Translations under genes and position numbers: made by a program
Assembly (NCBI GenBank): GCA_030263375.1
Contig: SZOV01000016.1
Coordinates: 1 to 44,393 of the forward strand
Reading direction: 5' to 3'
Length of the DNA stretch: 44,393 bases
Origin: Deltaproteobacteria bacterium PRO3
GTDB taxonomy: Bacteria; UBA10199; DSSB01
The notes under the pieces: generated by a model
Databases searched by the model: none
What the model was told of the DNA's origin: nothing
The model's input: the letters and a program-made list of their open reading frames with translations, nothing else
Part shown: positions 8,747-17,366 of the stretch, piece by piece
Position numbering within the stretch: the first letter of the stretch is position 1
Layout of the letters: every line of letters starts with the position of its first letter

Positions 8747-9391
8747 ATGAAGACCTCTTGCCTCCGATTTCTCTCGTTTTTTTCGATCCTGCTCGCCGCT
8801 TCAGCGCTTCACGCCGAGACTCTGCGCGGGATCGTCCGCAACGTCAATTACGGCAGCCACAGCTTCGGGCTGGACGTCCCGCCCGTCACCCGGGTCTACG
8901 TCACCGGAGGCACCCGCTTCAGCACCCTGCAGGGGAAGGCGACCTTCCAGGACATCAAGGAGGGCGACAGCGTGGAGGTCGAAGGACGCTCGGGAGGCCC
9001 CGGCGTCTTCACCGCCACCAGCGTCAAGGCGACCGGCAACCTGGCGCCGGTCAAGGACCTCGCCAGCAACGAAATCAATATCGAGCTCAACCAAAGCTTC
9101 TTGATCGGAGTGAACCAGACTGCCGTGGTGAGAGACACCTCGAAGCCCCTCAAGCTCCAGACCACCGAGTTCATCAACACGCTGTGCAAGGGCGGCTACG
9201 ACTGCGGCGGCGAAGGCGAGGTCGGCATGCGCATCAAGGTCAGTCAGGCGGGCGAGGAGAACGAGATCATCCTCACCAGCAAAAACCACCGCAAGCCGAC
9301 CAGCCCGGTCAAAGTCCAGCTCTTCGGCTACGAGATCCAGCTGATCGAGGCGGGCGAAGACGTGGTCATGTTGGTCGTGCGGCGCGGTTGA
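8747..9391 (+). CDS. Exported protein of unknown function (DUF5666-like N-terminal part)
   Basis: A 214-residue protein with a clear signal peptide (cut after LHA near residue 23). The first half (ETLRGIVRNVNYGSHSF, VYVTGGTRF, FQDIKEGDSVEVEGR) looks like a small OB-like beta-barrel of the DUF5666 type. The second half, with C-x5-C at residues 146-152, is not recognised. The start is preceded by AGGGAG. The 3' end overlaps the 3' end of the convergent czcA-like gene by 26 bases, the last codons of both being used on both strands. A link to metal efflux is possible only from position. Confidence 0.8.
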   Translation: MKTSCLRFLSFFSILLAASALHAETLRGIVRNVNYGSHSFGLDVPPVTRVYVTGGTRFSTLQGKATFQDIKEGDSVEVEGRSGGPGVFTATSVKATGNLAPVKDLASNEINIELNQSFLIGVNQTAVVRDTSKPLKLQTTEFINTLCKGGYDCGGEGEVGMRIKVSQAGEENEIILTSKNHRKPTSPVKVQLFGYEIQLIEAGEDVVMLVVRRG

Positions 9392-12300
9392 GCTTGCCGC
9401 GATCCAACAACGAGTAGGCCGCCGGCAGGAGCAGCAGGGTGAGCAGCGTCGACGAGATCACCCCGCCGATCACCACCGTCGCCAAGGGTCTTTGCACCTC
9501 CGCCCCGATGCCCCGCGAGAGCATCATCGGCAAAAACCCGAAGACATCCACGAGGGCCGTCATCAAGACCGGCCGCAGTCGCAGCAGGGCCCCCTGCCGC
9601 GCCAACTCCTTTCCGCCGAGACCTCCGCCGCCCAGCTGATGGTAGGTGCTGATCAGCACCACTCCGTTCAGGATCGCGATGCCGGAGAGGGCGATGAAGC
9701 CGACCCCCGCCGAGATGCTGAAGGGCATGTCGCGCAGGTAAAGCGCCAAGACGCCGCCGACCAAGGCGAAGGGCACTCCGGTGAAGATGAGGAGGGTCTG
9801 CGTCGCGCTGCGAAACACCACGTAGATCATGACGAAGATGAGGGCCAGGACGATGGGGCTCAAGACCATGAGGCGGTTGCGGGCCTGCTGCAGGTTTTTG
9901 AAATTTCCGCCCCACTCGAAATACATCCCCTCCGGCAAGGGGAGCCGCTCGCGCAGGACCCGCTGGGCCTCCAGGACGAAGCCCTCCGTGTCCCGGTCGC
10001 GGGGGTTGACCAGGATGGCGGTGCGCCGCCGACCGTTTTCGCGAAAGATGGTAGCGAAGCCCTCCACTTCGGCGACTTCGGCCAGCTCGTCCAGGCGAAG
10101 CGTGAGGTTGGGGCCCACCTCGACGGGGATGCGCTTCAAGGTCGCGACGTCGGAGCGGCTCGCCTCATCCAGGCGCAGGACGATCGGGAAGCGCCGCACC
10201 CCCTCGAAGAAATATCCCAGCTCCTTGCCGCCCAAGGCCGTCTCCACCGCCTCCAGGACCACGCCGGTGGAAAGCCCCATCGCCTCGAGCGTCGCGCGCC
10301 GCGGTCGGATCTGCAGGACCGGCGAGGTGTCGGACATCTCCGCCTCGACGTCGCCGGCGCCCGGGATCTCCTTGAGCAGTTCCTCCGCCTTCGCGGAGAG
10401 CTCCAGGAGCTGATTTAAGTCGTCACCGAAGAGCTTCACCGCCACGTCGGAGCGGGTCCCTTCGAGCAGCTCGTTGAAGCGCATCTGGATGGGTTGGGTG
10501 AGGATCGCGTCCTGCCCGGGGATCTCCGTCTGGAGCTTGGCGACGACGGCCTCGGCCAGCTCGTCCTTGGTCCGGCGCCTGCCGTCGACTTTGGGCCATT
10601 CCTTCGACTCCTTCAGCATGAGGAAGGTGTCGGCCAGGTAGATCCCCATCGGGTCGGTGGCCGCCTCGGCGGTGCCGATCCGCGAGAAGACGCGTTTCAC
10701 CTCCGGAAATTCGCGGATGATCTTTTCGGAACGAGCCTGCATTTCCACCGCGGCGTCCACGCCGATGTTGGCGTCGCGGTGGAGCATGATCACGATCGAG
10801 CCCTCGTTGAGCTGCGGGACGAATTCGGAGCCCATCCGCAGGAAGAGCCACAGGGCCAGTCCGACCAGGATCGCGCCGAACGCCAGGACGGGGCCGCGAA
10901 AGCGCAGCGAGAAGTCCAGCAGCGGACGGTACAGCGCCTGGAAGCCGCGCATCAGCCAAGGTTGGCGCTCGTGGGGCGAGCCCTTCAGCAGGAGGCTCGC
11001 CAGGGCGGGGGCGGTGGTGAAGGAGAAGATCAGGGCCCCCAGGATGGCGAAGGCGAAGGCGGCGGCCATCGGTTGGAACATCTTCCCCTCGATCCCGCCC
11101 AGGGCGAAGATCGGGATGAAGACGACCAGGATGACCAGCTCGCCGAAGCCGGCGGAGCGGCGCGTCTCGACGGTGGCGGTAAGCACGGTGTCGCGGACCT
11201 CGGCCCGGGTCAGCGCCGCGCCTTTCTCGAGGGCGCGCGCGTGGGTGCGGCGCACGCAGTTCTCCAGCACGATCACCGCGCCGTCGACGATGATGCCGAA
11301 GTCGAGGGCCCCGAGGCTCATGAGGTTTCCGGAGATCCCGAAGTAGTTCATCAGGATGAAGGTGAATAACAACGACAACGGGATCATGGCGGCGGTGATG
11401 AGGGCCGCGCGCAGGTTGCCGACCATCAGCAAGAGCACGGCGACTACCAAGAGCGCCCCGGAACCGAGATTTTTCAGGACGGTCCTAAGCGTGGCGTCGA
11501 CCAGCTCGGAGCGGTCGTACAGCGTTTCGATCCGGATGCCGGGAGGGAGGACCTTGCGGATTTCCTCGACCTGTGCGTCGACCGCGCGGGCCACCTTGCG
11601 GCTGTTGTCCCCCGCCATCAAATAGACCATTCCCAGGATCGCCTCGCGGCCGTCCACCAGGGCCGCCCCGACCCGCAGCGGGTAGCCCAGCTCGACCTTG
11701 GCGATGTCGCCTAGCTTCACGGTTTTGAGATTGCTCAGCGTGAGGACCGGCACCTGCGCGATGTCCTCGGGGCTCTGGAAGAGGCCCAGGGCTTGAATGA
11801 TCAGCTGCCGCCCGTCTTGCTGGATGTAGCCGCCGCCGGCGTTGCGGTTGGCGGCGGCGAGGGCCTTTTCGATCTCGTCGAAACCGATACCCAGCTCGGA
11901 CATCCTCTGGATGTCGGGTTGGACGTGGAATTGCTTTTCGTAGCCGCCCGTCGTGTCGACGCCGGCCACTCCCTTGACCGTCAGCAGCCGCGGTCGGATC
12001 AGCCATTCCTGCAGGGCGCGCAGCTCCATCAGCTGGCGGCGCCGGGCTTCGCCGGTTTCGACTTTTTCGGCCTCCACCGTGTAGAAGTAGATCTCGCCCA
12101 GTCCCGTCGTGATCGGGCCCAGGCGGGGCTGGAGTCCGGGAGGCAGGCCGGGCAGGACCGTTTGCAGGCGTTCGGCCACCTGCTGCCGCGCCTGGTAGAT
12201 GTCGGTGCCGTCTTCAAAATTCACGGTCACCTGGGAGAGGCCGAATTTGGTGAGCGAGCGGAGGTGCGTCACGCTGGAGATGCCGTTCATCGCCGCCTCG

Positions 12301-12506
12301 ATCGGCGCGGTGACGTAGCGCTCGCTCTCCTCGGGCGCGAGGCCTTCCACCATGGTGTTGACCGTGACCTGGACGTTTGTGATGTCCGGCAGGGCGTCCA
12401 CCGAGAGGCGTGTGTAAGCCAGACCGCCGGCGGCGAGGAAGATCGCGGTCAGTACCAGGACGACGACCTGGTTTTTGACGGAAAATTTGACGATGCCTTC
12501 GATCAT
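9366..12506 (-). CDS. czcA: CzcA/CusA-family heavy-metal RND efflux pump
   Basis: A 1046-residue inner-membrane proton antiporter of the HME-RND group, exporting divalent (or monovalent) metal ions. The N-terminal helix (MIEGIVKFSVKNQ) and the SVDALPDITNVQV loop are diagnostic. TM4 carries ALDFGIIVDGAVIVLEN, the divalent-metal CzcA-type pattern with two acidic residues. Twelve TM helices and two large periplasmic loops are implied by hydropathy. The start at 12506 has GGAG upstream and follows the TolC-type gene by 12 bases, so the two are co-transcribed. The adaptor (CzcB) normally encoded between them is absent. Exact metal cannot be read from sequence; zinc, cobalt or cadmium is more likely than copper. 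Confidence 0.94.
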   Translation of the reverse strand: MIEGIVKFSVKNQVVVLVLTAIFLAAGGLAYTRLSVDALPDITNVQVTVNTMVEGLAPEESERYVTAPIEAAMNGISSVTHLRSLTKFGLSQVTVNFEDGTDIYQARQQVAERLQTVLPGLPPGLQPRLGPITTGLGEIYFYTVEAEKVETGEARRRQLMELRALQEWLIRPRLLTVKGVAGVDTTGGYEKQFHVQPDIQRMSELGIGFDEIEKALAAANRNAGGGYIQQDGRQLIIQALGLFQSPEDIAQVPVLTLSNLKTVKLGDIAKVELGYPLRVGAALVDGREAILGMVYLMAGDNSRKVARAVDAQVEEIRKVLPPGIRIETLYDRSELVDATLRTVLKNLGSGALLVVAVLLLMVGNLRAALITAAMIPLSLLFTFILMNYFGISGNLMSLGALDFGIIVDGAVIVLENCVRRTHARALEKGAALTRAEVRDTVLTATVETRRSAGFGELVILVVFIPIFALGGIEGKMFQPMAAAFAFAILGALIFSFTTAPALASLLLKGSPHERQPWLMRGFQALYRPLLDFSLRFRGPVLAFGAILVGLALWLFLRMGSEFVPQLNEGSIVIMLHRDANIGVDAAVEMQARSEKIIREFPEVKRVFSRIGTAEAATDPMGIYLADTFLMLKESKEWPKVDGRRRTKDELAEAVVAKLQTEIPGQDAILTQPIQMRFNELLEGTRSDVAVKLFGDDLNQLLELSAKAEELLKEIPGAGDVEAEMSDTSPVLQIRPRRATLEAMGLSTGVVLEAVETALGGKELGYFFEGVRRFPIVLRLDEASRSDVATLKRIPVEVGPNLTLRLDELAEVAEVEGFATIFRENGRRRTAILVNPRDRDTEGFVLEAQRVLRERLPLPEGMYFEWGGNFKNLQQARNRLMVLSPIVLALIFVMIYVVFRSATQTLLIFTGVPFALVGGVLALYLRDMPFSISAGVGFIALSGIAILNGVVLISTYHQLGGGGLGGKELARQGALLRLRPVLMTALVDVFGFLPMMLSRGIGAEVQRPLATVVIGGVISSTLLTLLLLPAAYSLLDRGKLNRAARPT

Positions 12507-12518
12507 GTTTCGCTCCGT

Positions 12519-13784
12519 TCAGATTTTTTCCGCGAAGGCGCGGCCTTCGAGGATGTAGAGCCGCCACAGCGCCTCGAGGGCGGCAAGCTCCTGCTCGTGA
12601 TAGGTTTGGGCGACGTCGTTGATCTGGCGGTGGATCTCGATCACCAGCGTGCTCGGCACCAGGCCCTTTTCGAAAAAGGCCTCGACCTGGGCGTGCCGCG
12701 GGCCCAGCGCCGCGGGCGAGGGCGTCTGCGCGAGGGCCTTGCGGGCCGCGCGGTAGCGCGAGAGCCAGCTTTCGCGGTCGACGGCCTGCCTGCCGCGCTC
12801 CGCGGCCAAGGCGCTTTCGGCGCGGATTTTTTCGGCCTGAGCGTAGGCTTGGCCCCCGGCGTTGCGGTTGAGGACGGGGAGGGGTAGGGCGAAATGCAGG
12901 CCGCCCGTGGTCTTGGTCGCGTGGGAGAGGGATTCGGTCTCGAGGGTGGGGCCGAGGCGCAGGTCCGGCCAGGCCTCGGATCGGGCGAGGCGGGCCTTCG
13001 CCTCCGCTTCCTCCCGCGCGGCCTCGGCCTTCTCCAGCGCCGCGTTGCTCGGCGGCCCGCCGGCCGCGGGTCCGTCGAAGGCGGTCCAGCGCCGCGGAGC
13101 GGGCGGCAAGAACCTTTCGACATCTTCCAAGGGATGCCTCGTGGCGATCCGAAGGGCGCCCAGCAGGTTGAATTTATCTTGAGTCAGCCGGCTTCTCCTC
13201 AGCTTGTAGTCTTCGCCGGCCAGTTCGAAGGAGGCCAGCGAGACCTCTTGCTCCGGCGTGAGGAAGGGCCGCCCCCGATAGAGCCGGAGGATCTTGCCGA
13301 AGACGGCGAGGGTTTCCTCGATGTGGGCGAGCTCGGAGCGAATCTGCCGCAGCCGATGCAGCGCCAATACCGTCTCGAGCAGGACGCGCTCGCGCACGGC
13401 CAAGGTCTCGGCCCGGGCGGCGCGGCCCTGCGCCTGGGCGGCGGCGACGCGGGAGCGGCGCTTCCCGCCCAGCTCCCAAACGGTGAAGAGGGTGGTCTCG
13501 GTGGTGACGAGCGAATCGTCGGCGCTCTTGCCGCCCAGGATCCGGCTGTCGAGCTCGGGGTTGGGTCGCTGCCGCGCGATGTCCGGCAAAGTCCGGTCGC
13601 GCGCCTCGGCCTGGGCCGCGACGGCGAGGTCGGGGTGTCGTTCCAGGGCGCAAGCGACCAGCTCTTGGGCGCTGTGAATCGCGCAGGCGGTTTCACTCGC
13701 GGCGCGTTGGGGTAGGGCGGCGAGGGCGACGGCCAGGACAAGGGCCCAGGCCCCTGCCGAGCGTCGCCATGTGCGGGCAAACAT
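12519..13784 (-). CDS. czcC: TolC-family outer-membrane efflux protein (CzcC-like)
   Basis: A 421-residue outer-membrane factor with signal peptide (cut near ASA/ASE, residue 30). It has two OEP repeats rich in coiled-coil helix, a NPELDSRILG strand and TLFTVWELGGKRR typical of CzcC proteins. A second repeat contains WPDLRLGPTLE and FALPLPVLNRNAG. GGAGGT precedes the start. It is expected to form the exit channel for the RND pump encoded 12 bases downstream. It follows a small Cys/His-rich gene by 65 bases. Confidence 0.92.
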   Translation of the reverse strand: MFARTWRRSAGAWALVLAVALAALPQRAASETACAIHSAQELVACALERHPDLAVAAQAEARDRTLPDIARQRPNPELDSRILGGKSADDSLVTTETTLFTVWELGGKRRSRVAAAQAQGRAARAETLAVRERVLLETVLALHRLRQIRSELAHIEETLAVFGKILRLYRGRPFLTPEQEVSLASFELAGEDYKLRRSRLTQDKFNLLGALRIATRHPLEDVERFLPPAPRRWTAFDGPAAGGPPSNAALEKAEAAREEAEAKARLARSEAWPDLRLGPTLETESLSHATKTTGGLHFALPLPVLNRNAGGQAYAQAEKIRAESALAAERGRQAVDRESWLSRYRAARKALAQTPSPAALGPRHAQVEAFFEKGLVPSTLVIEIHRQINDVAQTYHEQELAALEALWRLYILEGRAFAEKI

Positions 13785-13849
13785 AAGCGTACCTCCGCGG
13801 GAATTCCGCGATCGTTTTGTTTAAGGCTAAATGAAGAGGCGAAGCGGGG

Positions 13850-14128
13850 TCAGGCGATCGGAGGCCGGTCGACGCGCCGAGGATGGGTCTCGAGGTGCGG
13901 CAAGGGAGGATCGGGCGCCCGCCGATCCACCGGATCGGGATGGCTCAGGAGCAAGCGAGATGCCGCGACGGGCGCCAGGTGGTGCGAGGGGCAGCATTGC
14001 ACGCAGCACTCCTGGCAAGGGCCTTGGGCGGAGATTTCGTGGTCGCGGTGCCACTCGACGGAGGCGAGACAGAAGGCCGCAAGGAGGGCCAGCAGGCAGA
14101 GCTTGAATGGAAGGCTAAAGCGCCGCAC
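13850..14128 (-). CDS. Small exported Cys/His-rich protein upstream of czcCA
   Basis: A 92-residue predicted exported or anchored protein starting at GTG (14126-14128). A hydrophobic segment (residues 5-22) is followed by HRDHE and a cluster CQECCVQCCPSHH near 38-50, a plausible metal-binding motif. The C-terminal half is Pro/Arg-rich. Small Cys/His-rich proteins commonly open metal-efflux operons, so periplasmic metal sensing or buffering is likely but inferred. No named family is claimed. The start has only a weak SD, and overlapping frames exist on both strands. Confidence 0.62.
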   Translation of the reverse strand: MRRFSLPFKLCLLALLAAFCLASVEWHRDHEISAQGPCQECCVQCCPSHHLAPVAASRLLLSHPDPVDRRAPDPPLPHLETHPRRVDRPPIA

Positions 14129-14229
14129 GGTCGCAGCCTGAGCAATTTCGAAATTTTCTGCAAGCCCTTTCTGGGCGATTTTCCGAATGGCTTGACAGCC
14201 CTTCCTTCGGTCGCGTAAGGCCCGGATCG

Positions 14230-14778
14230 ATGGGTCTTTTGCGTCACAAGTGGTTTGTCGTCCTCTTTTTCTTCCTGATCAGCTTCGGGCAGGCCTATCC
14301 CTATTCCTACGCCTTGGCCCTAGGACAACATGAAGCCTGCGGCTGCAACCTCTCGGGGCGCCGGTGCATCCACGGCTGCGACTTGAAGAAGCGACCCAGA
14401 GGACCAAGTTTTAAGGCCGAGGCCATGGATCACCGCCAACATGCTGGCCACGCGGGACACGAAGTTTCTCATGCGCAGCCGGGCGCGGGACATGAGGCCC
14501 ACGGCGCGACGGCCGAGGCGGGTCCTGCGCACCATGAGGGTCCGGCCCACAACCACGCCCTCGAGGCTCGCGTTGCCGACGAGGAAGTCCCCGTCTGGGT
14601 GAATCCCGACTGCTCGCGCCAGCAGCGCCGCGAGGTCTTGAGCTTTCGCGGCGAGCCCTTCCTTCCTCAGGAGTCCTTGGTTGTATTCCAGCCCCGCTCC
14701 CTCTGTTTCGAGCTGGGCGATGTCTTCGCCTTGGTCGGCGTCCCCGCCGGCCTCGATCCGCCCCCCCCCAAGGCTTAA
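14230..14778 (+). CDS. Exported His-rich, Cys-containing putative metal-binding protein
   Basis: A 182-residue protein with an N-terminal hydrophobic signal segment (7-30). A tight Cys cluster follows at 37, 39, 46 and 50 (CGCNLSGRRCIHGC). A His-rich stretch (about 67-109) has repeated GHAGH, GHEAH and HHEGPAHNH. The C-terminal third is ordinary and holds two more Cys. The layout suggests a periplasmic metal chaperone or sponge. It is divergent from the czcCA group with 101 bases between, and is followed after 88 bases by an outer-membrane protein and a His-rich lipoprotein. No named family is recognised. Confidence 0.78.
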   Translation: MGLLRHKWFVVLFFFLISFGQAYPYSYALALGQHEACGCNLSGRRCIHGCDLKKRPRGPSFKAEAMDHRQHAGHAGHEVSHAQPGAGHEAHGATAEAGPAHHEGPAHNHALEARVADEEVPVWVNPDCSRQQRREVLSFRGEPFLPQESLVVFQPRSLCFELGDVFALVGVPAGLDPPPPKA

Positions 14779-14866
14779 TCCCCTCTTTCTAATTTTATTT
14801 TCGAACATGATGCATCGCCGAGGCGCGCGCCCATGCGCCCGCGTCCTCGGCCCCAAAGGAATAGTT

Positions 14867-15715
14867 ATGCAACGCCTTGTCGCGCTGCTCTGCGCCGCGC
14901 TCGTCGTCACGACGGGACTCGGCCAGGCGGCGGCGCACCACGTGTCCGGCCACGGCGGCGGGGGATCGAATTTCTACAACCCCTTCTCCACGCAATCGCG
15001 GCCGCCGCGAACCTTCTTGTCCTTTACCTTCAACGTCGACGCCCTGGACGATGGCTTGGGGGAGGTCCTGCGCTACCAGCTGGCGGGGGAATATGCCGTG
15101 CACCGGCGCTTCAGCGTCGGGATGCGGCTGCCCTTCCTCTCGATCCGGGAGAAATTTCTCCCGCGCTCGGACGGGATCGGGGATATCTCCCTGAGCTTTA
15201 AGGGCCTGCTGTGGTCGCAACCGAGCTCGCGGATGAACCTCACCCTCGGCGGCGGCTTCTCCTTCCCCACTGGCGACGAGGCCAAGGGGCTGGGCGCCGG
15301 CGACGTGCTGGTCTCCCCCTTCCTCAACTACACGGCGGGTTTGGGCCCGGTGGATTTCTACACCACCGTGGGCACGACGCTGGCGGCCGCGGACCAGGTG
15401 AGTCCCACGCTCGACTACCAGGTGGGCGCCAACATCCCGGTGATCAAGGGCAAGATCCCCCTGCATCTGTTCGTGGCCTTCCAGGGCTCGACCAGCATTC
15501 GCGACGATGTGTTCGCGAGCGGCTCGACCAAGGCCTACGTCACTCCCGGCCTCATCCTCTACCTGCGCGACGACCTGATCACCACCTTCGGTGCCCGGGT
15601 CTCCGTGCTGGATACCCTCGAAGTGAAGCCGGGCGTGGCCCTGTCCAAAACCTCGACCTCGCTGCTCAGCGACGTGCTGGCGGGGTTCAACTTCAACGTC
15701 GATTACTTCTTTTAA
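14867..15715 (+). CDS. Outer-membrane beta-barrel protein (MetA-pathway/transporter-like)
   Basis: A 282-residue exported protein. A signal peptide (MQRL to AAAHH) is followed by HHVSGHGGGG and then alternating amphipathic beta strands ending in aromatic FNFNVDYFF, the usual C-terminal signature of outer-membrane barrels. Strand pattern and GGGFSFPTGDEAKGLGAGD resemble the phenol_MetA_deg (PF13557) type. The start at 14867 is chosen for AAAGGA upstream and the signal peptide directly behind it. Longer in-frame starts to 14681 read through the previous gene. It lies in one direction with the two His-rich proteins, so a role in metal handling is inferred. Confidence 0.83.
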   Translation: MQRLVALLCAALVVTTGLGQAAAHHVSGHGGGGSNFYNPFSTQSRPPRTFLSFTFNVDALDDGLGEVLRYQLAGEYAVHRRFSVGMRLPFLSIREKFLPRSDGIGDISLSFKGLLWSQPSSRMNLTLGGGFSFPTGDEAKGLGAGDVLVSPFLNYTAGLGPVDFYTTVGTTLAAADQVSPTLDYQVGANIPVIKGKIPLHLFVAFQGSTSIRDDVFASGSTKAYVTPGLILYLRDDLITTFGARVSVLDTLEVKPGVALSKTSTSLLSDVLAGFNFNVDYFF

Positions 15716-15719
15716 CCGA

Positions 15720-15736
15720 GGGGCGAAATTCGCCCC
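15720..15736. other. Intergenic stem-loop
   Basis: GGGGCGAA and TTCGCCCC flank a single base between the barrel gene and the lipoprotein gene. The arms equal the core of the REP-like repeats, so this may be a degenerate copy. There is no T run, so it is unlikely to terminate transcription; mRNA processing or stability is an alternative. Confidence 0.5.
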
Positions 15737-15754
15737 GTTTGAAACGGAGCCTTT

Positions 15755-16564
15755 ATGAACCTGAAACGGAAAACCTTTACGTTACTTTCCTGCGCCGTGC
15801 TTCTCGCGGGCTGCAGCGGCAACAGCCTGATCGACGACGCCAACCCCGGCGCCTCGGCCGAGATCGGCGAGCTGCAATTCTCCGTCGTCCAACACCTGCA
15901 CGATGGCAGCGAGTTGGCCGCCGACGTGGATGGCAGCAAGAGCTTCGTCAACGACTTGGGTTACACCGTGAAGCTGAAGGAGGCGAAGGTGAACTGGAAG
16001 TCTTTCAAGCTGATCTCGGACGGCGAGGACCCCGAGTGCCAACCGGGCCTCGATCAGACCCTTGAGATCAACTCCAGCCAGGACTACCTGGGTGAGGACC
16101 TGATCAGTCACCTGCTGGGCGAGCACGAGATCCCGAAGGTCGCCTATTGCGCCTATGAGCTGACCCTGGCCCCCGGCGCGGAGGGCGCGGCGATCAAGAA
16201 TCACGAGGGCGAGGACCACGGCGGCGGCAGCTCGTCCTTCCCGGAGAGCTTCCACCTGGCCGGCACCTGGACCAAGGACGCGGCGAGCGGCGACTTCCAC
16301 ATCGACACCGTCGAGCCGGTGGTCTTGAGCGGGGCCTTCCATTCGAGGCACGACGGCGAGACGGTCGAGCATCCCCTGCACTTCCACGAGGGTGAGGATT
16401 CGAAGCAGGTCCTGATCGGCACGAAGTACGACCTCCTGCTCACGGGCGTGGACTTCCTGGCCCAGAGCGAGGACGCGCAGCGGGCCCAGGTGATCGCCAA
16501 TTTCCCGAACGCGGTGCATCAGCATCTGGGCGCCACGCACGGCGGCGGCGGAGATTCGCACTGA
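15755..16564 (+). CDS. His-rich lipoprotein, putative metal-binding
   Basis: A 269-residue lipoprotein with lipobox LLAGC (Cys20). The mature part holds many His/Asp/Glu groups (VQHLHDGSEL, NHEGEDHGGG, HSRHDGETVEHPLHFHEGED) and ends HQHLGATHGGGGDSH. One Cys pair may form a disulfide. It follows the barrel gene by 39 bases and is followed by a terminator, so 14230-16564 looks like one transcription unit. Binding of zinc, copper or another cation in the periplasm is inferred from composition and context. Confidence 0.83.
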   Translation: MNLKRKTFTLLSCAVLLAGCSGNSLIDDANPGASAEIGELQFSVVQHLHDGSELAADVDGSKSFVNDLGYTVKLKEAKVNWKSFKLISDGEDPECQPGLDQTLEINSSQDYLGEDLISHLLGEHEIPKVAYCAYELTLAPGAEGAAIKNHEGEDHGGGSSSFPESFHLAGTWTKDAASGDFHIDTVEPVVLSGAFHSRHDGETVEHPLHFHEGEDSKQVLIGTKYDLLLTGVDFLAQSEDAQRAQVIANFPNAVHQHLGATHGGGGDSH

Positions 16565-16603
16565 GTTAGGTCAACACAAGGTCATGATTATCTCCGTGAC
16601 CAC

Positions 16604-16629
16604 GGGGGCCCCCGAGGCCCCCATTTTTT
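16604..16629 (+). terminator. Rho-independent terminator after His-rich lipoprotein gene
   Basis: GGGGGCC (16604-16610) pairs with GGCCCCC (16616-16622) around a five-base loop and is followed by A and six T. Confidence 0.9.
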
Positions 16630-16648
16630 CACGCCGGGAGCGGACAAA

Positions 16649-16675
16649 TTGACAGGCATACATTTTGGGTATAAC
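16649..16675 (+). promoter_or_regulatory. vapBC promoter with overlapping inverted repeat
   Basis: A perfect -35 TTGACA (16649-16654) and TATAAC (16670-16675) are 15 bases apart, slightly short. An inverted repeat ATAC-N7-GTAT (16658-16672) fills the spacer and is a good candidate operator for autorepression by the VapB or VapBC complex. GAGGTG precedes the vapB ATG at 16696. Confidence 0.6.
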
Positions 16676-16695
16676 AAGCATATCGAGGTGATCCC

Positions 16696-16896
16696 ATGAG
16701 AACTTCGATGAACCTGCCCGAAAAACTGCTCAAAGAAGCTGTCCGGTTGAGCGGGGCCCCCACACAGACCCAAGCGGTGGTCATGGGCCTCGAGGCCTTG
16801 ATCCGAAAAAAACGCGTGGAAGGTCTCCTGAAGTTCAAGGGTTCCAATGCCCTTAAATTGACCCAAAAAGATCTCAAGAAGATGCGCGGTCGATGA
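16696..16896 (+). CDS. vapB: VapB-type antitoxin
   Basis: A 66-residue protein of the DUF2191/VapB type (ribbon-helix-helix). The N-terminal RTSMNLPEKLLKEAVRLSG forms the DNA-binding strand and first helix, followed by TQTQAVVMGLEALIRKKR. The basic C-terminus would wrap the toxin. Its last codons overlap the vapC start by four bases (ATGA), a standard arrangement for type II toxin-antitoxin pairs. It is expected to bind its own promoter. Confidence 0.9.
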   Translation: MRTSMNLPEKLLKEAVRLSGAPTQTQAVVMGLEALIRKKRVEGLLKFKGSNALKLTQKDLKKMRGR

Positions 16897-17303
16897 GGGT
16901 CTTGGTCGATACCTCCGTGTGGATCGAATTTTTCGGCCCTAAAGATTCCGTTTCGCAACGAGCTCTCGAGTTCCTGATTCAAGAGGGATCCGTCGTCACT
17001 TGTCTCCCGGTTCGCGCGGAGGTTTTCTCCGGGAAAATCAACCCGAAACTTAGAGACCGCCTTCAAAAGTCTTTTGACGCGATGGACAGGGTCGATCCCG
17101 ATTGGAACCTAGTCGCTACCTGGGATGTGATCGCAAACTTCGCCGCTCGGGCGAGAAAGTCCGGAATTTCAGTTCCGGGCCTGGTGGACCGCATGATTTT
17201 GGCATCGGCCCTTCAAGGCGAGGCCCGCCTGTGGACCTTGGATCTCGGGCTGCAAAGGCTGGCCAAAGTCTTGGGTCTATCCCTCTTTTTTCCTGAAAAG
17301 TAA
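16893..17303 (+). CDS. vapC: VapC-type PIN-domain ribonuclease toxin
   Basis: A 136-residue PIN-domain endoribonuclease. The four acidic active-site residues are visible: Asp6 (LVDTSVW), Glu43 (VRAEVFSG), Asp99 (GLVDRMI) and Asp117 (TLDLGL). It is the partner of the overlapping antitoxin. VapC toxins typically cut tRNA or rRNA at specific sites when the antitoxin is lost. The two genes have somewhat lower GC than their surroundings, which fits acquisition. Confidence 0.93.
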   Translation: MRVLVDTSVWIEFFGPKDSVSQRALEFLIQEGSVVTCLPVRAEVFSGKINPKLRDRLQKSFDAMDRVDPDWNLVATWDVIANFAARARKSGISVPGLVDRMILASALQGEARLWTLDLGLQRLAKVLGLSLFFPEK

Positions 17304-17366
17304 AAATTCCCCCTTCTGTTCCTCCTTGCCGGAAGGTTAGAATCTCCGAAACGAAGGAGGTCTCCC

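Noticed and set aside
14681-14866. N-terminal extension of the outer-membrane barrel protein
   Set aside because: It overlaps the preceding His-rich gene and would place the signal peptide internally; ATG 14867 has AAAGGA upstream.
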